This document shows positions 50,088 to 59,534 of a stretch of DNA of 64,000 bases, piece by piece. Both the position numbers and the translations under genes were made by a program. This stretch comes from Kocuria dechangensis (GTDB lineage: Bacteria; Actinomycetota; Actinomycetes; Actinomycetales; Micrococcaceae). Under the pieces are notes generated by a model. The model saw nothing but the letters and a program-made list of their open reading frames with translations, did no database searches and had not been told where the DNA came from. The stretch spans positions 1-64,000 of the forward strand of contig NZ_BMEQ01000008.1 of NCBI RefSeq assembly GCF_014636775.1, in the 5' to 3' direction. Position 1 is the stretch's first letter. Each line of letters starts with the position of its first letter.

Positions 50088-52103
50088 ATGAGCGTGCTGG
50101 AGCGGGTGTCCGGCCCGGAGGACCTCGCGGGGCTGTCCCGTGCGGAGCTGGTCGAGCTCGCGGCGGAGATCCGCGACTTCCTCGTCACGCACGTCTCCGC
50201 GACCGGCGGGCACCTGGGCCCGAACCTCGGCGTGGTCGAGCTGACCGTCGCCGTGCACCGGGTCTTCGACTCGCCCCGGGACTCGATCGTCTTCGACACC
50301 GGCCACCAGTCCTACGTCCACAAGCTGCTCACCGGCCGGAAGGACTTCGGGTCGCTGCGCCAGCAGGGCGGGCTCTCCGGGTACCCGGACCGCGGCGAGT
50401 CGGTGCACGACATCGTCGAGTCCTCCCACGCCTCCTCCTCCCTGTCCTGGGCCGACGGCATCTCCCGCGGCTACGCCATGACCGGCCAGGACGACCGCCA
50501 CACGGTGGCCGTGGTGGGCGACGGCGCCCTCACCGGCGGCATGGCCTGGGAGGCCGTGAACAACATCGCCTCCGACCGGCGGCGCAAGGTCGTCATCGTC
50601 GTCAACGACAACGGCCGCTCCTACGCCCCCACCGTCGGGGGCTTCGCCAACCACCTCGCGGAGCTGCAGGCGAGCGTCCAGCAGGGCGTCGACGCCGTGC
50701 GCACCGACCGCCGCTACGAGCAGACCCTGGACTCCGTCAAGAACCTCCTGAAGCACTCCGGGCCCCTCGGCGAGATGGTCTACCGCGGCCTGCACGGCAT
50801 GAAGCAGGGCCTCAAGGACGTCGTGGTCCCGCAGGGCATCTTCGAGGACCTCGGCATGAAGTACCTCGGCCCCGTCGACGGCCACGACCTCGAGGCGGTC
50901 GAGCAGGCCCTCTGCAACGCCAAGAACTACGGCGGGCCCGTGATCGTGCACGCCATCACGGAGAAGGGCCACGGCTACGCGCCGGCCATCGCCCACGAGG
51001 ACGACCAGTTCCACGCGGTGGGCGTCATCGACCCCCTCACCGGGCGCTCCACCGCCACGAGCTCCGAGCGGAGCTGGACCGCGGTGTTCCGCGACGAGAT
51101 CGCGCGCATCGCCGACGAGCGCCAGGACGTCGTGGGGATCACGGGCGCGATGCTCATCCCGGTGGGCCTGCAGAAGATGCAGGCCGCCCATCCCGACCGC
51201 GTGGTCGACGTCGGCATCGCCGAGCAGCACGCGATCGCCATGGCCGCGGGCATGGCCTACGGCGGGCTGCACCCGGTGGTCGCGCTCTACGCCACCTTCC
51301 TCAACCGGGGCTTCGACCAGCTGCTCATGGACGTGGCCCTGCACCGGGCCGGCGTCACCGTGGTCCTGGACCGGGCCGGCGTCACCGGCCCGGACGGGCC
51401 CAGCCACCACGGCATGTGGGACCTCGCCCTGCTCCAGATCGTGCCCGGGCTCCACCTCGCGGCTCCCCGCGACGAGCCGACGCTGATGGAGGAGCTGCGG
51501 GAGGCCGTCGCCGTCGACGACGCCCCCACCGTCATCCGCTACCCCAAGGGCTCCGTGGGCACCCCCGTGCCGGCCGTCGAGCGGCTGGCCGACGGCGTGG
51601 ACGTCCTCGCCCGCCGCGGCGGGGAGCCCGGGGCGAACGGCGCGCGCCGCGACGTCCTGCTCGTGTCCGTCGGCGCGATGAGCGGGCTCGCCCTCGATGT
51701 CGCCGACCGGCTCGAGGCCCACGGCGTCTCCTCGACCGTGGTCGACCCCCGGTGGGTCCTGCCCGTGCCCGGCTCGGTGATCGAGCTCGCGGGCCGGCAC
51801 CGCATCGTCGTCGTCGTGGAGGACGGCGTGCGCGCCGGGGGGATCGGCTCCCGGATCCGGCAGGAGATGCGCGCCGCCGGCGTCGACACGGCGCTCAACG
51901 AGGTGGGCCTGCCCACGGAGTTCCTCGCCCACGGCTCCCGCTCCCAGGTGCTGGAGCGGGTGGGCCTCACCGCCCAGCGGGTCGCCCAGGACACGCTGGC
52001 GTCCGTGCTGGGCACCCGCGTCCCCTACGCCCGCCCGGTCGAGGCCGAGGAGCCGGTGGAGGCCCCCGGCGCTCCCCGTCTGCCGGACGCCCGCCGGGCC
52101 TGA
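50088..52103 (+). CDS. dxs: 1-deoxy-D-xylulose-5-phosphate synthase
   Basis: First enzyme of the MEP isoprenoid pathway: pyruvate plus glyceraldehyde 3-phosphate give DXP, using thiamine diphosphate. The 671-residue protein has the [14 protein letters not shown]-like start ([10 protein letters not shown]), the TPP/Mg motif [13 protein letters not shown]...NDN, the EKGHGYAPA segment, catalytic Glu in DVGIAEQHA, and the C-terminal transketolase-like domain. It is about 30 residues longer than many homologues because of a Pro/Glu tail. GGGAGGAAG precedes the ATG. Confidence 0.97.
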   Translation: MSVLERVSGPEDLAGLSRAELVELAAEIRDFLVTHVSATGGHLGPNLGVVELTVAVHRVFDSPRDSIVFDTGHQSYVHKLLTGRKDFGSLRQQGGLSGYPDRGESVHDIVESSHASSSLSWADGISRGYAMTGQDDRHTVAVVGDGALTGGMAWEAVNNIASDRRRKVVIVVNDNGRSYAPTVGGFANHLAELQASVQQGVDAVRTDRRYEQTLDSVKNLLKHSGPLGEMVYRGLHGMKQGLKDVVVPQGIFEDLGMKYLGPVDGHDLEAVEQALCNAKNYGGPVIVHAITEKGHGYAPAIAHEDDQFHAVGVIDPLTGRSTATSSERSWTAVFRDEIARIADERQDVVGITGAMLIPVGLQKMQAAHPDRVVDVGIAEQHAIAMAAGMAYGGLHPVVALYATFLNRGFDQLLMDVALHRAGVTVVLDRAGVTGPDGPSHHGMWDLALLQIVPGLHLAAPRDEPTLMEELREAVAVDDAPTVIRYPKGSVGTPVPAVERLADGVDVLARRGGEPGANGARRDVLLVSVGAMSGLALDVADRLEAHGVSSTVVDPRWVLPVPGSVIELAGRHRIVVVVEDGVRAGGIGSRIRQEMRAAGVDTALNEVGLPTEFLAHGSRSQVLERVGLTAQRVAQDTLASVLGTRVPYARPVEAEEPVEAPGAPRLPDARRA

Positions 52104-52107
52104 CGCC

Positions 52108-52545
52108 TCAGCCCAGGATGATCCGCCCGTCCTGCACCATCACGGGGTAGGGCGTGAGCCCGGCCTCCGCCGGGCCCGCGAGCACGTCCCCCGTGGCGAG
52201 GTCGAACTGCGAGGAGTGGCAGGGGCAGACGTAGAGCTTCTCCCGCGGGGCGACCATGCACCCCTGGTGCGGGCAGACCGGGGAGAACGCGCTGACCGTG
52301 TCCCGGTCCGGGCGTCCGACGACCGCCTGGACGCCCTCCTGGTCCACCTTGACGGCCGAGCCCACGGGGATGTCCTCGACGGCCCCGGCGTCCACGGGCG
52401 TGCTGGGCGCCACCGGCTGCGCGGTCCCCGCCTCGTCCTGGCCGCCGCACGCGGTGAGCAGCACGGCGGACCCGGCGCCGGCGGCCCCCAGCAGCCGGCG
52501 GCGGGGGAGGGTGGTGGGCCCGGGGATGGGCTCGGACGCGGTCAT
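52108..52545 (-). CDS. Tat-exported Rieske [2Fe-2S] lipoprotein
   Basis: A 145-residue protein with a twin-arginine signal (TTLPRRRLLG) ending in a lipobox (LTAC) at Cys33, so it is exported folded and lipid-anchored. The Rieske domain has CPHQGC (ligands Cys91, His93) and CPCH (ligands Cys107, His110), with Cys96 and Cys109 placed for the stabilising disulfide of bc1-type Rieske proteins. There are no cytochrome b or c genes nearby, so the electron partner is unknown. It converges on dxs with only four bases between stops. Confidence 0.9.
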   Translation of the reverse strand: MTASEPIPGPTTLPRRRLLGAAGAGSAVLLTACGGQDEAGTAQPVAPSTPVDAGAVEDIPVGSAVKVDQEGVQAVVGRPDRDTVSAFSPVCPHQGCMVAPREKLYVCPCHSSQFDLATGDVLAGPAEAGLTPYPVMVQDGRIILG

Positions 52546-52654
52546 GGGTGTCCTCTCGACGGGTGGGGTGGTCCTCCGCCAGTCTAGGCGGCGGGGCCGG
52601 AGCGTGATCGCTGACAGCGGAGCACGGCGCTCGGGGTGACGGTCGCGTCACGTT

Positions 52655-52690
52655 CCTCAGTAGGATGACGAACCTCAGTAGGATGACGAG
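52655..52690 (+). repeat. 18-base tandem repeat carrying a duplicated -10 element
   Basis: Two copies of CCTCAGTAGGATGACGA plus one variable base, period 18. Each contains TAGGAT (52661-52666 and 52679-52684), a good -10 for the YtxH-like gene that starts 60-77 bases downstream. Confidence 0.8.
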
Positions 52691-52743
52691 CACACCAGCA
52701 GCCCGGCCGGACCGCAGGGCCCGGCCGACGGAAGGACACCACC

Positions 52744-53166
52744 ATGATCAAGCGCCTCATCTTCGCCACCGGGTTCGCGGTCGGCTTCGTGGTCGGATCG
52801 GCCTCGGGCCGCAAGAGCTACGAGTCCCTCAAGCAGAACGCCCTGAAGACCTGGCACGACCCGAAGGTCCAGGAGAAGGTCTCCGAGGGCACCGACTGGG
52901 TCAAGGCCGAGGTCCCGGTGGTCGGCGAGAAGCTGGCCGGCGGCGCCAAGAAGGCGGCCGGCACCGTCGGCACGAAGGCCGCGGACGCGTCCTCCGCCGT
53001 CAAGGAGAAGGTCTCCGGCTCCACCACGGACACGGACAAGGGCACGGCCACCGCCGGGACCGGTGAGAGCGACTACTCCCACCTCGAGACGGCGAAGCCC
53101 GTCGTCACCGACAGCCCCGTGAACACGGCCGAGCCGTTCCCCGCCCCGGGCGAGTCCTCGAACTGA
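52744..53166 (+). CDS. YtxH-like membrane-anchored protein
   Basis: A 140-residue protein starting with a short hydrophobic segment (LIFATGFAVGFVVGSASGRKSYE), a YtxH-type motif, then an amphipathic Ala/Lys/Val-rich helical region and a flexible Ser/Thr/Pro tail. YtxH-like proteins are linked to general stress in Firmicutes; in actinobacteria the role is unknown. The start at 52744 has AAGGA upstream. Its promoter region has a duplicated TAGGAT block. Confidence 0.8.
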   Translation: MIKRLIFATGFAVGFVVGSASGRKSYESLKQNALKTWHDPKVQEKVSEGTDWVKAEVPVVGEKLAGGAKKAAGTVGTKAADASSAVKEKVSGSTTDTDKGTATAGTGESDYSHLETAKPVVTDSPVNTAEPFPAPGESSN

Positions 53167-53197
53167 CCGGGCACCGCGCGCGGCGACCCCGCCGCTG

Positions 53198-53238
53198 ACG
53201 GAGACGGGCCCCGGCACCGCGCCGGGGCCCGTCTCCGT
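53198..53238. terminator. Bidirectional terminator YtxH-like / RNase D
   Basis: Perfect 18-base arms (ACGGAGACGGGCCCCGGC and complement) with an ACCGC loop, between convergent genes. Confidence 0.85.
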
Positions 53239-53293
53239 GCGCCGTCCCCGGTGCCGGGCTCCGTCCGGGGCCGGGCTCAGGCCGGGGCCGGGC

Positions 53294-54637
53294 TCAGGCC
53301 GCCGGCTCGGCGCCGGCGGGCTCCGGGGCGTCGTGGCCGGCCTGGCGCCCGGCCCGCTTGCGGGCGCGCAGCTCCCGCCACGCGGCCCCGATCACCGGGG
53401 CGACCAGCTCGACCTGCCACCGGCGGGCGCCCAGGTCCTGGAGGCGGTCGGCCACGGCCTGGTCGGCCGTGCTGCGGGGCGGCTGCCAGCAGAAGCGGCG
53501 CAGGTGCTCCGGGGTGAGGAGGTTCTCGGTGGGCAGCCCGTGGGCCTCGGCCAGGTCGGTCACCGCGGGCTTGAACGCCTTCAGCCGCGCGGCGGCCTCG
53601 GGCCGCTTGGCCTCCCACGCCTTCACCGGGGGCAGGGCGTCCGACTTCACGGTGAACGGGACCAGCTCGGTGGCCCGCTGCGCCTCCGCGACCGCCCGCA
53701 GCCAGCGGGGCGCCTCACGGGCGGCCAGCCGGCCGTGGAACGCCGGGGTCGCCAGCAGCTGCGGCACCGTCCGCGGCATCGCCTGGGCGGCGGCCACGAG
53801 GGCGGCGTCCGGCAGCAGCCGGCCGGGGGAGAGGTCCTTGTGCTGGGCGAGCCGCTCGCGCTCCTCCCACAGGTTGCGCAGGGCGGTGAGCTGGCGGTGG
53901 CCCTTGATCTTGTTGATCCCAGACGTCCGGCGCCAGGGGTCCTGGCGCGCGGGGGCGGGCGGCGCGGTGCGCACGGCCTCGAACTCCTCCAGGGCCCACT
54001 CGAGCTTGCCCTTCTCCCGCAGCAGGTCCTCCATGGCGTAGCGCAGCTGGATCAGCATCTCGACGTCGAGGGCGGCGTAGTTGAGCCAGTCCCGGGGCAG
54101 CGGCCGCTTGGACCAGTCCACGGCGGAGTGCTCCTTGGCCAGGGTGTAGCCGAGCAGCTCCTCGGTCTCCGCGGCCAGGCCCACCCGCCGCAGCCCGGCG
54201 ATGCGCCCGCCCAGCTCGGTGTCGAACAGCGCGTCCGGGTGCATGTCCAGGGCGCGCAGGGAGGGCAGGTCCTGGGTGGCGGCGTGCAGCACCCACTCCA
54301 CGCCGGAGAGGGCCTCGCCGAGGACCGCCAGGGAGCCCGTGGCCTCGGGGTCGATCAGGATCGTGCCCACGCCCTCGCGGCGCAGCTGGACGAGGAAGGC
54401 ACGCTGCCCGTACCGGAAGCCGGAGGCCCGCTCGGTGTCGATCGCGGCGGGGCCCGTGCCCCGGGCCACCACGGCGGCGGCCCGCTCGAGCCCGTCCACG
54501 GTGTCGATGACGGGCGGGATCCCGTCGAACGGGGCGGCCAGGTGGACGCTGTCGGGGATCTCGTAGTCCTCGAACCCTTCGACCACGGGGGTCGGGGTCT
54601 CCGGGGACTCGGATCGTCGGTCGGCTGGGGTGGTCAA
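53294..54637 (-). CDS. rnd: Ribonuclease D-like 3'-5' exonuclease with HRDC domain
   Basis: A 447-residue DEDDy-family exonuclease acting on RNA 3' ends. The exonuclease domain (about 45-220) shows AIDTERASGFRYGQRA (first DE), a second Asp around HAATQDLPSL, and YAALDVEML with the Tyr and last Asp. An HRDC domain (about 250-330) follows, then a second HRDC-like region. The TTG at 54637 (TTPADRR...) is the likely start because that segment seems conserved, but no strong ribosome site is visible and GTG 54586 is possible. It follows DUF3000 by 52 bases, as in mycobacteria. Confidence 0.88.
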   Translation of the reverse strand: MTTPADRRSESPETPTPVVEGFEDYEIPDSVHLAAPFDGIPPVIDTVDGLERAAAVVARGTGPAAIDTERASGFRYGQRAFLVQLRREGVGTILIDPEATGSLAVLGEALSGVEWVLHAATQDLPSLRALDMHPDALFDTELGGRIAGLRRVGLAAETEELLGYTLAKEHSAVDWSKRPLPRDWLNYAALDVEMLIQLRYAMEDLLREKGKLEWALEEFEAVRTAPPAPARQDPWRRTSGINKIKGHRQLTALRNLWEERERLAQHKDLSPGRLLPDAALVAAAQAMPRTVPQLLATPAFHGRLAAREAPRWLRAVAEAQRATELVPFTVKSDALPPVKAWEAKRPEAAARLKAFKPAVTDLAEAHGLPTENLLTPEHLRRFCWQPPRSTADQAVADRLQDLGARRWQVELVAPVIGAAWRELRARKRAGRQAGHDAPEPAGAEPAA

Positions 54638-54689
54638 GGAGAGTCTTCGATTCTGTGTCGGCCCCGGCGGGGCGCGGTCGGTTCGGTGG

Positions 54690-55346
54690 TCAGCGGCGGG
54701 GGTGCAGGACGGTGACGCCCGGCGGGTACGGCGGCAGCCCGGCGAACGTGCACACCGTGTCGGCCCAGGCCGCCAGGTGCGGTTCCACGTCGGGCCCGTC
54801 GGGCGTCCAGGAGGCCCGCAGCTCGACGTCCGCCCCCTCCACCTGGTCGCCCAGGACGCCGAAGCCCTCGGCGAGGACGCGGGACGCGGTGCCGCCCTCA
54901 CGAGAATATCCGGCCCGGTGGCGCTCCAGCGCCTCCAGCAGCCAGGTCCACACGATCTCGCCCGCCATGTCGTCGCAGCCGATCTCCCGTTCGACGGCGG
55001 CCCGTGCCCAGGTGACCACGCGGAACGCGCCGCCCCAGGCCGGCGGCTCGGCGGGATCGTGCAGGAGCACGAACCGGCCGGTGGCCAGCTCGTCCTCCGC
55101 CCCGGCCGAGCCCGCGGGACCGGTCGGGGCGAGCGCCGCGGCCGGGTCGGCCACGAGCGCAGGGCCGGCGGGAAGACCGGCCGGGCGGCGGACCTCGGCG
55201 CGCACCGCCACCGCGTAGGGGGCAAGGTGGGCCGGGGCCGGGATCTCCGTCAGCTCGATCCCGTCCCGGTACCGGGCGCGCCGCAGGTGGGCCAGAGCGG
55301 CCCTGAAGTCCTGGGGTACCCGTGACAGGTCGTTCACCGCACTCAC
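54690..55346 (-). CDS. DUF3000 family protein
   Basis: A 218-residue soluble protein of DUF3000, a conserved actinobacterial neighbour of RNase D. Recognisable parts are VPQDFRAALAHLR near the start, the AVAVRAEV strand, FVLLHDP, and the EIGCDDMAGEIVWTWLLEAL helix. Function is unknown. The start at GTG 55346 fits TACCCT lying six bases upstream (leaderless). GTG 55337 is an alternative. A longer frame to 55715 is only antisense to msrB. Confidence 0.85.
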   Translation of the reverse strand: MSAVNDLSRVPQDFRAALAHLRRARYRDGIELTEIPAPAHLAPYAVAVRAEVRRPAGLPAGPALVADPAAALAPTGPAGSAGAEDELATGRFVLLHDPAEPPAWGGAFRVVTWARAAVEREIGCDDMAGEIVWTWLLEALERHRAGYSREGGTASRVLAEGFGVLGDQVEGADVELRASWTPDGPDVEPHLAAWADTVCTFAGLPPYPPGVTVLHPRR

Positions 55347-55352
55347 ACTGGC

Positions 55353-55358
55353 AGGGTA
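55353..55358 (-). promoter_or_regulatory. -10 element for a likely leaderless DUF3000 transcript
   Basis: Minus-strand TACCCT, six bases, then the GTG at 55346. Confidence 0.45.
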
Positions 55359-55447
55359 GGCCGAAGCGCGGCCGGTGTGGGCCGTGCCACGCCGCAGGGA
55401 CGAGGACGTCCTGCCCGGCGGCACCGACCCGCCGCGGGCCGGCGGGC

Positions 55448-55927
55448 TCAGGACCCGGCGGGCGCCAGCCGGATCGAGACCGAGTTGATGCAGTACCGCA
55501 GGTCGGTGGGGGTGGGGAAGCCCTCGCCGCCGAAGACGTGGCCCAGGTGGGAGTCGCAGTTCGCGCAACGGACCTCGATCCGCTCCATCCCCAGGGCGGT
55601 GTCCTTGATGTAGCGCACCCGCTCCTCGGCCAGCGGCGCCCAGAAGGAGGGCCAGCCGCAGTGGGCGTCGAACTTGGTCTCGGAGCGGAACAGCTCGGCC
55701 CCGCAGGCGCGGCACTGGTAGACGCCCTCGGTCCTGGTGTCCCAGTACTCGCCGGTGAAGGGCCGCTCCGTCCCGGCCTCGCGCAGCACGTGGTACTCCT
55801 CCGGGGAGAGGATCGAGCGCCAGTCCTCCTCCGTCCGTGCGGCGGGGGCGGCAGGTGCCGCGGGGCCGGTGGCGCCGGCGGGCTCGGTGGGGTCGGGGCG
55901 GTCGGCGGGCTGGGTGGTCTCGCTCAT
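55448..55927 (-). CDS. msrB: Peptide-methionine (R)-S-oxide reductase
   Basis: Repairs oxidised methionine (R epimer) in proteins. The 159-residue protein has a Pro/Ala-rich start of about 30 residues, then the MsrB domain: zinc cysteines Cys72, Cys75, Cys121 and Cys124, GWPSFW, and catalytic Cys146 in [13 protein letters not shown] precedes the ATG. It is followed by DUF3000 on the same strand after about 100 bases, with a separate promoter there. Confidence 0.96.
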   Translation of the reverse strand: MSETTQPADRPDPTEPAGATGPAAPAAPAARTEEDWRSILSPEEYHVLREAGTERPFTGEYWDTRTEGVYQCRACGAELFRSETKFDAHCGWPSFWAPLAEERVRYIKDTALGMERIEVRCANCDSHLGHVFGGEGFPTPTDLRYCINSVSIRLAPAGS

Positions 55928-56047
55928 GGGGTCTCCTCGGGTGGTGTCCGTGGTGGTCGCGGCCGGCCCGTGGGACGGGGTCCGCCTGGGGAGGACAACG
56001 ACGTGCCGGGCCCGGTTATGCCCGTGGCCCGTGGGAGACTGGGTGCC

Positions 56048-57370
56048 ATGCTCCGACGCCTGCTGCTGCCGCCGCCTGCCGCCCCCGTGCCCGCGCCCGC
56101 GTCGCAGTGGGCGCGCGGTGCGGTCGTGGGCGCCGGCGTGACCGTCGGCGCGGCGTCGCTGACCTTCGGCCTCTCGAGCGCGGCGGCCGCCTACTTCGCG
56201 CGCCAGGTGGTCGTCCCGCCCAAGTACCGTTCGGAGGACCTGCCGATCCTCGGGGTGACCCGCACCGGTGAGGAGGGGGACCCCGCGGCCACGACGCTCG
56301 TGCGGCTCCCGGCCACCGTGGACACCACGGTCGCCGGCACCTACAGCCTGCGCTTCGACGCGGGGCGCGGCCACGCCCGGATCGGCGCGATCCGGGCCTA
56401 CTCCCCGCAGGAGGGGACCGTCACCCGGGTCGTGGAGGAGGTGTACTCGGGGGACCTCCGGAAGGCCTCGCGCGGGTTCTGGTCGGGGACGGTCTACCCG
56501 GACCCCGGGGCCGCGGGGCTGCCGTTCGAGGAGGTCGAGATCCCCATCGAGGTGGGGCCGGCCCCGTGCTGGGTGGTCCCCGCCGAGGGCGGGCCGACCC
56601 CGGAGGGGGAGCGCCCCCGGGAGCTCCCCGGGCCCTGGGCGGTCATGGTGCACGGCCGCGGCGCCAGCCGGATGGAGGCGGTCCGCGCCGTGCCGGTCGC
56701 CCGGGAGCTCGGGCTGACGTCCCTGCTCATCTCCTACCGCAACGACCGGGAGGCCCCGCCCTCGCACGACAACCGGTACGGGCTCGGGTTCACGGAGTGG
56801 AAGGACGTGCAGACGGCGATCAGCTACGCGAAGTCGCGCGGGGCCACCCAGATCGTGCTCTTCGGGTGGTCGATGGGCGGGGCGATCGCCCTGCAGACCG
56901 CGGACCTGTCCTTCTACCGGGACGACGTCGCGGCGCTCGTGCTCACGGGCCCGGTGGTGGACTGGTACGAGCTGATCGCCCACCACTCCCGCACCCGCCG
57001 GATCCCCTCCGGGATCGGGCGGCTGGCCACGAACCTGATCTCGCACCCGGCCGGGCGGATGCTCACGGGCCTCGCCGCGCCGGTGGACCTCAAGGCGCTC
57101 GACTGGCTGTCCCGGTCCGAGCACCTGCGCGCGCCCACGCTGATCATGCACTCCGTGGACGACGAGTTCGTCCCGGCGGAGAGCTCCCGCCGGCTCGCGG
57201 AGCTGAACCCGCTCGCCGAGTTCGTGCCCTTCGCCCGGGCCCGGCACACCAAGGAGTGGAACGTGGACCCGCGGCGCTGGGAGGACGCCGTGCGGCGCTG
57301 GCTGCCGGGACGGCTCGCGCAGGACCGCCTGGTGCGCCGCCCCTCCGGGGAGCGGGCCCGGCAGTCCTGA
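56048..57370 (+). CDS. Membrane-anchored alpha/beta hydrolase
   Basis: A 440-residue protein with an N-terminal hydrophobic segment (about 30-55, likely anchor or signal) and a serine hydrolase domain from about 185. The domain has [10 protein letters not shown] (oxyanion), [11 protein letters not shown] with the nucleophile Ser, an Asp in [10 protein letters not shown], and a His in RARHTKEW. The DUF1749/peptidase S9-like layout suggests an esterase or peptidase at the cell surface, substrate unknown. GAGACT seven bases before the ATG resembles the leaderless -10 pattern. Confidence 0.85.
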   Translation: MLRRLLLPPPAAPVPAPASQWARGAVVGAGVTVGAASLTFGLSSAAAAYFARQVVVPPKYRSEDLPILGVTRTGEEGDPAATTLVRLPATVDTTVAGTYSLRFDAGRGHARIGAIRAYSPQEGTVTRVVEEVYSGDLRKASRGFWSGTVYPDPGAAGLPFEEVEIPIEVGPAPCWVVPAEGGPTPEGERPRELPGPWAVMVHGRGASRMEAVRAVPVARELGLTSLLISYRNDREAPPSHDNRYGLGFTEWKDVQTAISYAKSRGATQIVLFGWSMGGAIALQTADLSFYRDDVAALVLTGPVVDWYELIAHHSRTRRIPSGIGRLATNLISHPAGRMLTGLAAPVDLKALDWLSRSEHLRAPTLIMHSVDDEFVPAESSRRLAELNPLAEFVPFARARHTKEWNVDPRRWEDAVRRWLPGRLAQDRLVRRPSGERARQS

Positions 57371-57422
57371 CGCGGCGGCGGCCCGCGGCCCGCGGTGCGG
57401 GCGGTGCGGGAGGTGCGTCCGT

Positions 57423-57914
57423 TCAGGCCTGCAGGGCGGCCGTGCGCCCTCCGGTGAGCCCGAGCAGGTCCTCCGGCGCCAGCTCGAGCTCGAGCCCGCG
57501 CCGCCCGCCGGAGACGAGCACCGTGGGCAGCGCCCGCGCGGGGTCGTCCAGCAGGAGGGGCGAGGGCGTCTTCTGGCCGAGCGGGGAGATCCCGCCCACC
57601 ACGTAGCCGGTGCGCCGCTCCGCGAGCCGGGGGTCGGCCAGGGCCGCGCGCTTCCAGCCCAGCGCCGCGGCGGCCGCGCGCAGGGACAGCCGCGCGGAGA
57701 CCGGCAGCACCGCCACCGCCCAGTCCCGGTCATGGACCACCAGCAGCGTCTTGAGCACCTGCTCCGGGTCCCGGCCCAGCGCGGCGGCGGCCTCCAGGCC
57801 GAAGGACGCCGCCGCGGGGTCGTGCTCGTACTCGTGCAGGGCGTAGGGCACCTCGGCCCGCTCCAGCAGCGCGACGGCCGCCGTCGGGCCGGCGCGGCGC
57901 CCGCTCCTGGCCAC
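57423..57914 (-). CDS. ybaK: YbaK/ProX-type aminoacyl-tRNA deacylase
   Basis: A 163-residue editing enzyme that hydrolyses mischarged tRNA, typically Cys-tRNA(Pro). Family features are the VLKTLLV lysine, the [15 protein letters not shown] helix, and the [15 protein letters not shown] loop with the conserved GGISP. GTG start. It lies 18 bases downstream of sufE in the same direction and is convergent with the hydrolase gene. Confidence 0.92.
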   Translation of the reverse strand: MARSGRRAGPTAAVALLERAEVPYALHEYEHDPAAASFGLEAAAALGRDPEQVLKTLLVVHDRDWAVAVLPVSARLSLRAAAAALGWKRAALADPRLAERRTGYVVGGISPLGQKTPSPLLLDDPARALPTVLVSGGRRGLELELAPEDLLGLTGGRTAALQA

Positions 57915-57932
57915 GAGGTGCTCCCGGGCCGC

Positions 57933-58388
57933 TCAGGCGGCCTGGAGCTCGCGGACCCGGCGCTTGATCCGGGCGAGCATCGCCGACATCCCGCGCATCC
58001 GCAGGGGGGAGACGAGCTGGGTGAGCCCGAAGCGCTCCGGCAGGTCGTCGGGGATCTCCAGGACCTGCCGGGCCGGGAGCCCGTCGAGTCCCTCGTGCAG
58101 GATCGAGGCGAAGCCGCGGGTCGTGGGCGCCTCGGCGGGGGCGGAGAAGAACAGCCGCACCGGGGTCTCCGGGCCGGGCTCGGCGCCCTCCTCCCACTCG
58201 ACGGCCAGGAACAGCGGGGACTGGCACTCGACGACCTGCTCCAGCTCCTCCGGGTGCTCCCCGAGCCGCGCGGGCAGGGCCGGCAGGGAGCGGGAGAACT
58301 CGAGCAGCAGCTGCAGCTTGTCCTCCTGCGGCACGGCGGTGAAGTCCTCCACGAGCTCCTCGAGCTGGCCGGGCAGTGCCGCGCTCAT
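57933..58388 (-). CDS. sufE: SufE-family sulfur acceptor protein
   Basis: A 151-residue SufE protein, which accepts persulfide sulfur from a cysteine desulfurase or related donor. The active-loop Cys55 is in [13 protein letters not shown]. The C-terminal helices ([21 protein letters not shown]) are typical. Its ATG overlaps the sulfurtransferase stop by four bases, so the two are co-translated. No SufS lies nearby, so the usual partner may be replaced by the rhodanese. Confidence 0.92.
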   Translation of the reverse strand: MSAALPGQLEELVEDFTAVPQEDKLQLLLEFSRSLPALPARLGEHPEELEQVVECQSPLFLAVEWEEGAEPGPETPVRLFFSAPAEAPTTRGFASILHEGLDGLPARQVLEIPDDLPERFGLTQLVSPLRMRGMSAMLARIKRRVRELQAA

Positions 58389-59293
58389 CGGGCGGACCCC
58401 GGGACCTCGCCGCGCTCCTCGCCCAGGACGATGGGCACCCGCACGGAGTTGCCCCACTCGGTCCAGGAGCCGTCGTAGTTGCGGACCTTGTCGTAGCCGA
58501 GGAGGTGCTTCAGCACGAACCAGGTGTGGGAGGAGCGCTCCCCGATGCGGCAGTAGGCGATGATGTCGTCGCCCTCGGACAGCCCGACCTCGTCGCGGTA
58601 GATCGCCTCGAGCTCCTCGCGGGACCTGAACCGGCCGTCCTCGGCGGCGGCGCGCGCCCACGGCACGGACGCGGCGGTGGGGATGTGCCCGCCGCGCAGG
58701 GTGCCCTCCTGGGGGTACTCGGGCATGTGGGTGCGCTCGCCCGTGTACTCGGGCAGGGAGCGCACGTCGATCAGGGGCTGCTGGCCGAGGTGGGCGAGCA
58801 CGTCCTCCTTGAAGGCGCGGATCGGGGCGTCGTCGCGCTCGACCACGGGGTAGTCGACGCGCGCGGGCACGACCTTCTCCGTGGACAGCTCGCGGCCCTC
58901 GGCGATCCACTTGTCCCGGCCGCCGTTCATCAGCCGCACGTCCGGGTGGCCGAACAGCTCGAAGACCCACAGGGCGTAGGCGGCCCACCAGTTCGACTTG
59001 TCGCCGTAGACCACGACCGTGGTGTCGCGGGAGATGCCCTTGCGCGCCATCAGCTCGGCGAACTCGGCGCCGTCCACGTAGTCGCGGGTGTCGGGGCGGT
59101 TGAGGTCGGTGTGCCAGTCGATCTTCACGGCGCCGGGGACGTGCCCGGTCTCGTAGAGCAGGACGTCCTCGTCCGACTCGACGACGACGACGCCCGGGTC
59201 GCCCAGGTGCTCGGCGACCCACTGGGTCGAGACGAGACGCTCGGGGTGCGCGTACTGCGCGAACTCTTCGTTGTGCTCCACGGCAACGCCCAT
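58385..59293 (-). CDS. sseA: Thiosulfate sulfurtransferase (two-domain rhodanese)
   Basis: A 302-residue protein with two rhodanese domains. The N-terminal one (about 15-135) is inactive-type. The C-terminal one (about 170-290) has the active Cys248 in [15 protein letters not shown], a CRxGxR loop typical of thiosulfate sulfurtransferases. This is the SseA/CysA2 type of actinobacteria. AAGGAT precedes the ATG at 59293. It overlaps sufE, suggesting direct sulfur hand-over. Confidence 0.92.
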   Translation of the reverse strand: MGVAVEHNEEFAQYAHPERLVSTQWVAEHLGDPGVVVVESDEDVLLYETGHVPGAVKIDWHTDLNRPDTRDYVDGAEFAELMARKGISRDTTVVVYGDKSNWWAAYALWVFELFGHPDVRLMNGGRDKWIAEGRELSTEKVVPARVDYPVVERDDAPIRAFKEDVLAHLGQQPLIDVRSLPEYTGERTHMPEYPQEGTLRGGHIPTAASVPWARAAAEDGRFRSREELEAIYRDEVGLSEGDDIIAYCRIGERSSHTWFVLKHLLGYDKVRNYDGSWTEWGNSVRVPIVLGEERGEVPGSAR

Positions 59294-59450
59294 GGTGGAT
59301 CCTTCCGGTCGGGGACGGGATGTGGCCCTGGCGGGCCGGTCTCGTCCCAGCGTATCGGGCGGCGGCGGAGCCCGTCCGCCGGGGCCGGCCCCGGCGGGCG
59401 CGCGCGGCCCGGATTTCGCCGCGGGCGCAGGAGGCGGGACGGCCAGCCGG

Positions 59451-59456
59451 TAAAAT
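59451..59456 (+). promoter_or_regulatory. Candidate zapE -10 element
   Basis: TAAAAT in a GC-rich divergent gap, about 79 bases before the zapE GTG. Confidence 0.45.
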
Positions 59457-59534
59457 CGCCGGAGCACCCGGGTGCGCCCGTCGGCGCACGCCGTCCAGCC
59501 AACCGCCGGTCCCGGCGGACAGAGAGGTCCACCT

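Noticed and set aside
55347-55715. Longer N-terminus for the DUF3000 gene
   Set aside because: The extra part is antisense to msrB, has no domain, and a -10 box sits just before the chosen start.
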